Source: Anaerolineae bacterium (GTDB lineage Bacteria; Chloroflexota; Anaerolineae; Anaerolineales; Villigracilaceae). Taken from it: a stretch of 20,885 nucleotides of DNA. Under the pieces are notes generated by a model. The model did not search any database. It was not told the DNA's origin and saw nothing but the letters and a program-made list of their open reading frames with translations. Where the stretch lies: the NCBI GenBank assembly GCA_017303735.1, contig JAFLCF010000066.1, forward strand, positions 1 through 20,885. Direction: 5' to 3'. A program made the translations under genes and the position numbers. Below are positions 1-7,800 of this stretch, one piece after another; position 1 is the stretch's first letter; every line of letters starts with the position of its first letter.

Positions 1-1
1 T

Positions 2-451
2 ACGTTTCTCTCGAATACCGATAACGCTTCGGTGAGCCTGCGCAAGACCCTGCTCGAAACCTGCAACCTGCACACCGTGCTCGACCTGCCCGGCGGGACG
101 TTCACCGGCGCGGGCGTGAAGACGGTGGTGTTGTTTTTTGAAAAAGGTTCTCCTACAAAAAAGATTTGGTATTACCAATTGAATTTGGAGCGCAACCTCG
201 GCAAGACCAACCCGCTCAACGAAAAGGATTTGGAAGATTTTCTGACCCTGCAAAAGTCCAAAGCGGATTCGGAGAACTCGTGGACAGTGGACATTGCAGA
301 TGTGGATACCGCGTCGTTTGACTTGTCGGTAAAGAATCCACACCGCAAAACAGATACGACCCTGCGAGCGCCTGCCGCCATTCTCGCGGAGATGAAGTCA
401 CTCGACGAAGAGAGCGCGGCGATTTTGGAAAAGATTCAGGGGATGTTATGA
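2..451 (+). CDS. hsdM: Type I restriction-modification methyltransferase subunit HsdM, C-terminal fragment
   Basis: This is the 3' end of an open frame that enters from outside the window; it is open from base 2, so the GTG at 32 is an internal Val and not a start. The visible 149 residues match the end of the N6-adenine methyltransferase (M) subunit. They include the segment LRKTLLETCNLHTVLDLPGG, then FTGAGVKTVVLFFEKG, which is the conserved strand region after the catalytic core of HsdM proteins, and a helical tail that in this family contacts HsdS. The catalytic NPPF/Y motif and the AdoMet-binding motif lie upstream and are not visible. The stop overlaps the hsdS start by 4 bp (ATGA), so M and S are probably translationally coupled, as expected for subunits of one complex. 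I am confident of the family but cannot say whether the enzyme is intact. Confidence 0.9.
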   Translation, partial: TFLSNTDNASVSLRKTLLETCNLHTVLDLPGGTFTGAGVKTVVLFFEKGSPTKKIWYYQLNLERNLGKTNPLNEKDLEDFLTLQKSKADSENSWTVDIADVDTASFDLSVKNPHRKTDTTLRAPAAILAEMKSLDEESAAILEKIQGML

Positions 452-1620
452 AGAAGTCTGCAAGTTGGAAGGTTGAAAAATTAGGCAACTTGTGCGAGAA
501 AATTACTGACGGAACACATGTAACGCCAACATATGTTTCCGAAGGTGTGCCGTTTTTGTCTGTCAAGAATTTGACTAAGGGGTTTATTGATTTTTCAGAC
601 ACTCGGTACATATCACGCGAAGAGCATGAGATTTTGACAAAGCGTGTTCGTCCCGAACGAGAAGATATTCTTTATACCAAAGTAGGTACAACTGGCATCG
701 CAAAGGTTGTTGATGTTGATGAAGAATTCAGCATCTTTGTAAGTGTTGCCCTATTAAAGATTAAACATGATTTGATTTTCAATCGATACTTGGAACATTT
801 CCTAAATTCCCCAATTGCAAGAGAGCAAGCGCAAAAACGAACTCGAGGAATGGCAAATAAAAATCTAGTTATCAATGACATAAAAGAAATAGAAATTCAC
901 TATCCTGAATCCCTCCCCGAACAACAGCGGATCGTCTCTCTGCTGGACGAGACCTTCGCAGGGCTGGCGCAAGTCCACGCCAACGCCGAGCGGAATCTGG
1001 TCAACGCACGGGAGGTGTTTGAGGCGGCGGTTGAAGAAATATTTTCAAGTTTACAAGATGGTTTGCAAGAACTAACAATAGGAGAAGTGTGTGCTGAAAT
1101 ATTTGCCGGTGGTGATGCACCAAAAGATAACTATTCTGAAAAAAGAACAGAAAAATATAATATACCAATATTCGCCAATGCAGTAAAAGATAATGGTCTT
1201 TATGGCTTTACAGATATAGCAAGAGTTACTGAACCATCAATTACAATTTCAGCAAGGGGAAGTGGTACTGGACACACAGAAATAAGAAATGAATCATACC
1301 TGCCAATAGTTAGGCTTATTGTATTGATTCCAAAACTATCAATAATCACTTTAGAGTTCTTGAAATATTCGATTGGGAACTTAGAGATACTAAGAAGTGG
1401 TAGCGCAATTCCACAACTTACTGTTCCAATGATAAAAGAATATAAAATTCCTGTTCCACCACTCGAAGAACAACGCGCCATCGTCCAACGTCTCGACGCG
1501 CTGGCGGCGGAAACGTCCCGTCTGGAAGCGGTGTACCAGTCCAAGCTCGAGGCGGTGGAAGAGTTGCGCAAGTCCGTGCTGGGGAAGGCGTTTGAGGGAG
1601 AGTTGTCAATTGATAATTGA
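448..1620 (+). CDS. hsdS: Type I restriction-modification specificity subunit HsdS
   Basis: The protein has 390 residues, normal for HsdS, which reads the bipartite DNA target and holds the two M subunits. Two target-recognition domains are visible, about residues 1-150 and 205-330. Each is followed by a helical conserved region: PEQQRIVSLLDETFAGLAQ from about residue 157, and PPLEEQRAIVQRLDAL from about 337, running to a long coiled helix that ends the protein. The ATG overlaps the hsdM stop. Base use is mosaic: the recognition domains are AT-rich (very clearly at about 1070-1450) while the conserved helices are GC-rich like hsdM and hsdR. This is the expected signature of recognition-domain exchange by recombination. 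The last codons and the stop are formed by an AT-rich palindrome (1603-1623), so the natural C-terminus may have been slightly altered by the neighbouring repeat. The DNA target cannot be predicted from sequence alone. Confidence 0.93.
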   Translation: MKKSASWKVEKLGNLCEKITDGTHVTPTYVSEGVPFLSVKNLTKGFIDFSDTRYISREEHEILTKRVRPEREDILYTKVGTTGIAKVVDVDEEFSIFVSVALLKIKHDLIFNRYLEHFLNSPIAREQAQKRTRGMANKNLVINDIKEIEIHYPESLPEQQRIVSLLDETFAGLAQVHANAERNLVNAREVFEAAVEEIFSSLQDGLQELTIGEVCAEIFAGGDAPKDNYSEKRTEKYNIPIFANAVKDNGLYGFTDIARVTEPSITISARGSGTGHTEIRNESYLPIVRLIVLIPKLSIITLEFLKYSIGNLEILRSGSAIPQLTVPMIKEYKIPVPPLEEQRAIVQRLDALAAETSRLEAVYQSKLEAVEELRKSVLGKAFEGELSIDN

Positions 1621-1623
1621 CAA
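1603..1623. repeat. AT-rich perfect palindrome at the hsdS stop
   Basis: TTGTCAATT, GAT, AATTGACAA: 9-bp perfect arms around 3 bases. The hsdS stop codon lies inside it. It is followed by ATTGAAAATTGAT just before the next gene, and related sequence (ATTGAAAATTATCAATT) precedes hsdR at about 2024-2040. The small gene between is therefore bracketed by similar AT-rich repeat material. It has no U-tract, so it is not a clear terminator. Confidence 0.75.
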
Positions 1624-1635
1624 TTGAAAATTGAT

Positions 1636-1989
1636 ATGAAAAGCAACGTGGTGAAAGAGAAGTCGTTTGCGTTTGCGATACGGATCGTGAACTTGTACAA
1701 GTTCCTGACGAGCGAGAAAAAGGAATTTGTACTGTCTAAGCAATTGCTGCGCTCTGGAACGGCAGTGGGCGCATTGGTGCGCGAAGCAGAGCAAGCCGAA
1801 AGCAAAGCAGACTTTGTCCACAAATTAGCAATCGCGTTGAAGGAAGCCAACGAAACCGAATACTGGCTCGAACTCCTGCACCAAACCGAATACCTCGAAC
1901 AAAAAGCATTCGAGTCCATTCACAACGATAACGTCGAACTGTTGAAATTGCTCACCAGCATTATCAAAACCAGTAAAGGCAATGGATAA
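1636..1989 (+). CDS. Four-helix-bundle protein (23S rRNA intervening-sequence protein family)
   Basis: The protein has 117 residues from the ATG at 1636; a TTG at 1624 could add four residues but lies within repeat sequence. It matches the pattern of the four-helix-bundle family first described from 23S rRNA intervening sequences: FAIRIVNLYKFL, then LSKQLLRSGTAVGALVREAE, then FVHKLAIALKEANETEYWLELL. The protein is all-helical, highly charged, and has no catalytic motif or membrane segment. Members are often found as stand-alone genes inside other operons. Their function is not established. No Shine-Dalgarno sequence is visible before the start. It sits between hsdS and hsdR, where many type I systems have no gene, and is flanked on both sides by AT-rich palindromes, suggesting it arrived as a small cassette. 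A role in the restriction system is possible but unsupported. Confidence 0.85.
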   Translation: MKSNVVKEKSFAFAIRIVNLYKFLTSEKKEFVLSKQLLRSGTAVGALVREAEQAESKADFVHKLAIALKEANETEYWLELLHQTEYLEQKAFESIHNDNVELLKLLTSIIKTSKGNG

Positions 1990-2027
1990 TTGACAATAAA
2001 CAATTTACAATTGTCAATTATCCATTG
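1980..2027. repeat. Large AT-rich inverted repeat between the four-helix-bundle gene and hsdR
   Basis: 18-bp perfect arms: CAATGGATAATTGACAAT at 1980-1997 and its reverse complement at 2010-2027, around a 12-base loop. The left arm contains the TAA stop of the upstream gene. The repeat ends 13 bases before the hsdR ATG. The stem contains the same TAATTGACAA word as the palindrome at 1603-1623. No U-tract follows, so it may be a mobile-cassette end or an RNA structure that limits hsdR translation. Confidence 0.85.
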
Positions 2028-2040
2028 AAAATTATCAATT

Positions 2041-4875
2041 ATGAACGAAGCCGAAACCAGAGCCGAACTGATCGACCCCAAACTCCAAGCTGCAGGCTGG
2101 GGTGTGCTCGAAGGCACCAAAATCCGCCGCGAGTATCACATCACTGCTGGGCGCATTCAAGCGGGCGGGCGCGGCAAACCCACCATCGCCGATTACATCC
2201 TCGTCTACAAGAACCGTCCGCTGGCAGTGGTCGAAGCCAAGAGCAACGAATATGGCGTTGGCGAAGGCGTGGGTCAGGCAAAAGAGTACGCCCAAAAACT
2301 CAACATCCGCTATACCTACGCCACCAATGGCAAAGAGATCTACGAGATCGACATGCAAGGCGGCGAAGGCAAAGTCAGCGCCTTCCCCACCCCCGAAGTA
2401 CTCTGGCAGCGCACCTTCAACGTCCACAACGAATGGCAGGAACGCTTCATCCCCGTCCCCTTTGAAGACATCAGCGGCACTAAACCTCCGCGCTACTATC
2501 AAGAGATCGCCGTCGACAAAGCCCTCGAAGCCATCTCCCAAAACAAAAACCGCATCCTTTTGACTCTCGCCACTGGAACTGGCAAAACCACCATCGCCTT
2601 TCACATCGTCTGGAAGTTGTTTGCCACACGCTGGAACGCGAAACGCGACGCATCACGCCGCCCCCGAGTCCTGTTTCTGGCAGACCGAAACATTCTCGCC
2701 GACCAAGCCTTTTCTGAATTCACCCGCTACAACGCCTTCCCCGAAGACGCACTCGTGCGCATCAAACCCGATGGCATCCGCAAAAATGGACGCGTTCCAA
2801 CAAATGGCAGCGTATTCTTCACTATCTTCCAAACCTTCATGAGCGGGGGTTCGACAAGCTCACCCACCGCTCATGCCGAACCCTCACACAGGCACGCGTC
2901 AGGTGAGCCTGCCGAACCCTCACCCACCGCTCATGCCGAACCCTCACACAGGCACGCGTCAGGTGAGCCTGCCGAACCCTCACCCACCGCTCATGAAAGC
3001 AATGAGCTTCAAGAAATCACTATTCAGTCAGTGAAAGACGCTTATGGATATATGTATATCCTGGAATGCGCTGATGGTAGTTTTTACACGGGAAGCACAA
3101 AAGATTTACGCTTGCGAATGGAACAGCATAACAACGGTGAGGGTGCAGAATATACAAAAAACAATCTGCCAGTGAAACTGGTCTATTACGAAACTTTCGA
3201 CAGAATAGATTCTGCCTTTAATCGTGAAAAACAAATTCAAAAATGGAGTAGAGCCAAGAAACTGGCATTAATCCAAGGTGATATAGAGGCACTTAAGGAA
3301 TTATCGAAAAATAGACAAACTTCTGTTGAGTCTTCAAATGTCCCTGCTTCTGTTGAGACGCCAAAGGTTCCTGAGCCTGTCGAAGGATATTTTGGTGAAT
3401 ACCCCAAAGATTTCTTCGACTTCATCATCATCGACGAATGTCACCGCGGCGGCGCGAACGACGAATCCACCTGGCGCAGCATCCTCGAATACTTCTCTCC
3501 CGCCGTCCAGCTCGGTCTCACCGCCACACCCAAACGGGATGAGAACGTGGACACCTACAAATACTTTGGCGAACCCGTCTACATCTACTCACTCAAACAA
3601 GGCATCAACGACGGCTTCCTCACACCCTTCAAAGTCCGCCGCATCCAAACCACCCTCGACGAATACATCTACACCTCCGAAGATACCGTCCTCGAAGGCG
3701 ATATCGAAGCGGGCAAAGTCTACAAAGAAGCCGACTTCAATCGCATCATCGAGATCGAAGCCCGCGAGCGCAAGCGTGTCGAGCTCTTCATGGATGAACT
3801 GCATCAAAACGAAAAAGCCCTGGTCTTCTGTGCCACCCAGGACCACGCCGCCGCAACCCGCAACCTAATCAACCAAACCAAATCCAACCCCGACCCCATG
3901 TACTGCGTCCGCGTCACCGCCAACGACGGCGAACTCGGCGAACAATACCTGCGCGAATTTCAGGATAACGAACGCACCATCCCCACCATCCTGACCACCT
4001 CCCAAAAGCTCTCCACCGGCGTAGATGCCCGCAACGTCCGCGCCATTGTGCTCATGCGCCCGGTCAACTCCATGATCGAATTCAAACAGATCATCGGTCG
4101 CGGCACCCGTCTCTTCGACGGCAAAGACTACTTCACCATCTACGACTTCGTCGGTGCCTATCACCACTTCGCAGACCCCGAATGGGATGGTGAACCCGAA
4201 GAGCCGGTCATAGAAGACCCCAAGCCGAAAGACCAACCCAAGCGCAAAACATCTGAACCCAAGCCAGACGACTACGAACCGCGCCCGAAGGTCAAAGTCA
4301 AACTGCGCGATGGCAAAGAACGCCACATCACCCACATGGCATCCACCATGTTCTATGATGCTGACGGTAAACCACTCACCGCCGAGCAATTCATGGAAAA
4401 ACTATTCGGCAAACTCCCCGATCTCTTCAAAACCGAAGAGGAGCTGCGCCGAGTCTGGTCCAGTCCCATCACCCGTAAAGCCCTTCTCGAAAAGCTCGCG
4501 GAAGCAGGCTTCGGTAGTGAGCAGCTTCACATCATGCAAACCATCATTGACGCCGAAAAAAGCGACCTCTTTGACGTGCTGACCTACATCGCCTACGCAT
4601 CCCAGCCCATCACGAGAGAAGTCCGCGTTGCCAAAGCACAGTCCAAGATCTTCGCCGCCCTCACCAACGAACAAAAACAATTCGTCGAATTCGTCCTCAC
4701 CAAATACATCGAAACCGGCGTCGAAGAACTCGACCAGGAAAAACTTCCCAGCCTGCTCCAACTCAAATACCAAGCCCTCGAAGACGCCCGCCAAATCCTC
4801 GGCGAGATCCAATCCATTCGGGAACTGTTCGTCGAGTTCCAAAAGCATTTGTATGTGCAACAAGTGAAAGCGTAA
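2041..4875 (+). CDS. hsdR: Type I restriction enzyme HsdR (EcoEI-like) with an in-frame GIY-YIG insertion
   Basis: This is the 944-residue motor and nuclease subunit, which cuts unmodified DNA after ATP-driven translocation. The N-terminal PD-(D/E)XK site is visible as D51, E65 and K67 (VVEAK). Helicase motifs follow: Walker A GTGKT at 179-183, DECH at 465-468, TAT at 494-496, and QIIGRGTR at 683-690 for arginine fingers. The remainder is an EcoEI-type helical C-terminus. The start is firm because MNEAETRAELIDPKL is the usual N-terminus, yet no Shine-Dalgarno is visible; an 18-bp stem lies just upstream. Residues 270-449 (exactly 180 codons) are an insertion between FQTFMSG and YFGEYP, sequences that are normally adjacent or nearly so in this family. 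Without it the protein would be 764 residues, close to the usual size. All visible catalytic motifs are intact, so function is possible, but the insertion falls in the first RecA-like domain and may impair it. Confidence 0.93.
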   Translation: MNEAETRAELIDPKLQAAGWGVLEGTKIRREYHITAGRIQAGGRGKPTIADYILVYKNRPLAVVEAKSNEYGVGEGVGQAKEYAQKLNIRYTYATNGKEIYEIDMQGGEGKVSAFPTPEVLWQRTFNVHNEWQERFIPVPFEDISGTKPPRYYQEIAVDKALEAISQNKNRILLTLATGTGKTTIAFHIVWKLFATRWNAKRDASRRPRVLFLADRNILADQAFSEFTRYNAFPEDALVRIKPDGIRKNGRVPTNGSVFFTIFQTFMSGGSTSSPTAHAEPSHRHASGEPAEPSPTAHAEPSHRHASGEPAEPSPTAHESNELQEITIQSVKDAYGYMYILECADGSFYTGSTKDLRLRMEQHNNGEGAEYTKNNLPVKLVYYETFDRIDSAFNREKQIQKWSRAKKLALIQGDIEALKELSKNRQTSVESSNVPASVETPKVPEPVEGYFGEYPKDFFDFIIIDECHRGGANDESTWRSILEYFSPAVQLGLTATPKRDENVDTYKYFGEPVYIYSLKQGINDGFLTPFKVRRIQTTLDEYIYTSEDTVLEGDIEAGKVYKEADFNRIIEIEARERKRVELFMDELHQNEKALVFCATQDHAAATRNLINQTKSNPDPMYCVRVTANDGELGEQYLREFQDNERTIPTILTTSQKLSTGVDARNVRAIVLMRPVNSMIEFKQIIGRGTRLFDGKDYFTIYDFVGAYHHFADPEWDGEPEEPVIEDPKPKDQPKRKTSEPKPDDYEPRPKVKVKLRDGKERHITHMASTMFYDADGKPLTAEQFMEKLFGKLPDLFKTEEELRRVWSSPITRKALLEKLAEAGFGSEQLHIMQTIIDAEKSDLFDVLTYIAYASQPITREVRVAKAQSKIFAALTNEQKQFVEFVLTKYIETGVEELDQEKLPSLLQLKYQALEDARQILGEIQSIRELFVEFQKHLYVQQVKA
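2848..3387 (+). mobile_element. 540-bp inserted module: GIY-YIG nuclease domain bounded by TTCGACARGCTCA-type inverted repeats
   Basis: An in-frame segment inside hsdR. At its left end lies TTCGACAAGCTCA (2850-2862), at its right end TGAGCCTGTCGAA (3372-3384); these are inverted and match at 12 of 13 positions. Decayed copies (TGAGCCTGCCGAA) lie at 2904-2916 and 2964-2976. The core encodes a GIY-YIG domain of the small YhbQ/UPF0213 type (hsdR residues about 335-410): YMYILE at 337-342, YTGST at 349-353, candidate catalytic Arg at 357/359 in DLRLR, and the metal-binding Glu396 in NREKQIQKW. All key residues are present. The domain is followed by WSRAKKLALIQGD, the usual end of this family. Known: GIY-YIG genes are common mobile-type endonucleases. 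Inferred: this one moved as a repeat-bounded cassette and kept the host frame. It may still be an active domain fused to HsdR or a passenger. Confidence 0.8.
2859..2995 (+). repeat. 60-bp tandem repeat inside the hsdR insertion
   Basis: About 2.3 copies with a period of exactly 60 bases; the copies are identical over 2881-2935 and 2941-2995. Each unit encodes 20 residues rich in Pro, Ala, Ser and His (SPTAHAEPSH followed by RHASGEPAEP). The period is a multiple of three, so copy-number change would keep the frame. It looks like a low-complexity linker before the GIY-YIG domain. Confidence 0.9.
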
Positions 4876-4885
4876 GGGAGAGACC

Positions 4886-7800
4886 ATGCCACAGACACCT
4901 GAAGAAATCGCACTGGAGCGCATACATCAAGCCGCGGAAAGCGGAGCCGAATCCCTTGACCTTTCCAAATTAGAGTTAACTTCCCTGCCGCCTGAAATTG
5001 GGCAACTCCATAACATAACTTCGCTTGAACTTTCGAATAACGAACTTAGTAGTCTACCTGCTGAGATTGGACATCTAAAAAATCTTACCGAACTAAACCT
5101 TTGGCAAAATAAACTCGCCAGTCTGCCGCCGCAAATCGTTGAACTCCAAAATCTTTCAAAACTTATTCTTTCAGAAAACAAATTCGCCAATCTGCCGCTT
5201 GAGATTTGTAAACTCCAAAACCTTACACAACTTTATCTTTTTGGCAACCAACTCGCCAAGCTACCACCTGAAATCGGTCAACTGCAAAACCTATCTACTC
5301 TTATCCTGTTTAATAATCAATTTACTCAGTTCCCATTGGAAATCATTCAACTTCAAAAACTTGTCCAACTTACCCTTTCCACAAATCAATTGGAAAGCCT
5401 GCCAACTGAAATAATTCAGCTTACCAACCTGATGGTACTTGATCTTGGTAACAATCAACTGAAAAGTCTACTGCCTGAAATCAGTCAACTCACCAACCTG
5501 ACGGGACTTTATCTTGGTGACAATCAACTGACAAGTCTACCGCCTGAGATCATTCAACTCACCAACCTAACGGAGCTCGACCTTTCCAGCAACCAACTTA
5601 CAAGTTTCCCCACCGAGGTAATTCAACTCACCAGCCTGACTGAACTTAACCTTTCCAACTATCAACTGACGAGCTTGCCGCCTGAAATCGGTCAACTCAC
5701 CAATCTGACGGAACTTATAATTTCCAATAACCAACTCATCATCCTGCCTCCCGAGATTGCTCAACTCACCAGCCTGACACAACTTGACCTTCGTAATACC
5801 GAACTAACAAGTCTGCCACCAGAAATCGGGGAACTCTCCAACCTGACTAGTCTTGACCTTTCTTCCAACGGACTAACGAGCCTGCCACCAGAAATCGGGG
5901 AACTCTCCAACCTGACTAGTCTTGACCTTTCTTCCAACGGACTGACGAGCCTACCACCAGAAATCAGTCAACTCTCCAACCTGACTAGTCTTGACCTTTC
6001 TTCCAACGGACTGACGAGCCTGCCGCCGGAAATCAGTCAACTCTCCAACCTGACTAGTCTTGACCTTTATTCCAATGGATTAACGAGCCTGCCACCGGAA
6101 ATTGTTCAGCTCTCCAGATTGAAAGAAATGAATTTATGGAACAACCCATTGGAAATTGCCATCCCCGCCAAATGGATGGGAGATGAAAACGAGAAGTGGC
6201 GAGGCAGTGAACACGCCCATTCCATCCAAGCGCACTACAAACGTATCTACGAAGAAGGCGGACTCGAACTGGGCGAAGCCCGCGTCCTCGTGGTGGGCGA
6301 AGGCGGCGTGGGCAAGACTTCCATCGTCAAGCGGCTGATTGATAACGCCTTCGATGACAAAGAAGACACCACCCTGATAGTCGAAAAGCGTCCCCTGCCG
6401 CTGGGCGACGTCCGCGCGCAAGTGTGGGATTTCGGCGGGCAGGAACATATGCATGCTACGCACCAATTCTTTTTCTCGGGGCGCAGTTTGTACCTGCTGG
6501 TCTTCGATACGCGCGGCAGTCTCGAACAAAACAAAGTGGAATACTGGCTGACGCTCATCAACGCCTACAGCCAAAACGCGCCCGTGATTTTGGTTGGCAA
6601 TAAATGTGACCAGCACGAAATGGACATCGAAAAACGCAGGCTGCGCGAAAAGTATCCCAACATTCGCGGCTTCGTCGGCACATCTGCCAGCACGGGCGAA
6701 CACATCGAAGAACTACGCCAGAAAATTCAGGAGGAAGTCCGCGCTATGCCGCAAGTGCGCGTCCTCTTCAGCGCAGATTATCTCGCCGTCAAAGACGAGA
6801 TGGAAACCCTCAGCGCAGCGCACATCTCCCACGAGCAATTTGTCGCTATCTGTGAGCGGCACGGCGTCAGCGACGAAAAAGACCAGGACACCCTGCTCGA
6901 CCTGCTGCACGACCTCGGCACGGTCTTGTACTTCCGCGACGCGGACGGCAATCCGCTGCTGCCCGCGCTTGGCGTGCTCAACCCCAACTGGGTCACACGC
7001 GGCGTGTATCTCATCGTCACCAATCCTGCGCTGAAGGACAAATTCAAAGGCAAGTTGACGATGTCCCACCTGCGCGAGATTTTGTCTGACCGCGAATATT
7101 CACATCACATCGAAGACATCATCAAACTGCTCGAACGCTTCGAGTTATGTTACCGCGCCGATGATTCCTCCTACTGGCTGCCCAGTCTGATGGCAAAAGA
7201 AATAGACGAAGACCTCACCCATTTGAAATCGTCCGCAATGAAGTTTGCATACGGCTACCCCGAACTGCCCAAGAGCGTCATCGTGCGCTTCATCGTAAAA
7301 ACCCATGCTCGGATTTTGGATAACAAAGTCTGGCGCAGCGGCGTGGTTCTAAAACTGGATGGAAACACGGCTCTTGTCCAAGCCGATGAAGAAGACAAAC
7401 GCGTCAACATTTTCATCACCGGAGAAGAATCCACCCGCCGCGACGCCCTCGCCATTCTCCGCGCCCACTTCGACGACATCCACACCATGTTTGCGACTCC
7501 GCCCGATTCTTTTATCTACCCTCCACAATACCCCGAATTGCGCCTGCCCTTCACCGATATGAAGACCCTCACCAAAACCGAGCGCGAATACAAAGCAGTC
7601 TATCAAGGCAAACCCGTCACCATCAACCTCCGTGAATTGCTGGATGGTTTCGTCACTCCGCAAGAACGCCGTAAAGATGAAGAACGTGAAGAAAAGGAAT
7701 CTGGCCGTAGAGGAGATACCTACATCACCAACAATACCGTCACCGTTCATGGCAATATGCAGGGAAGCGCGGTCAATACCGGTGAAGGAAATACCTCCAA

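Noticed and set aside
1200..1919. 239-residue open frame on the - strand across hsdS and the four-helix-bundle gene
   Set aside because: It is antisense to two recognised genes, has low-complexity Ser-rich composition and no family pattern.
2035..2604. 189-residue antisense frame opposite the hsdR N-terminus
   Set aside because: It is a mirror of GC-biased coding sequence; the + strand frame has clear HsdR motifs.
4402..4923. 173-residue antisense frame opposite the hsdR C-terminus
   Set aside because: It crosses the hsdR stop and the Roco start, with no binding site and no recognisable domain.
5804..6120. Regular repeats resembling a CRISPR-like array
   Set aside because: The period is 69 bases with no unique spacers, and the repeats are in frame with LxxLPPEI leucine-rich repeats.
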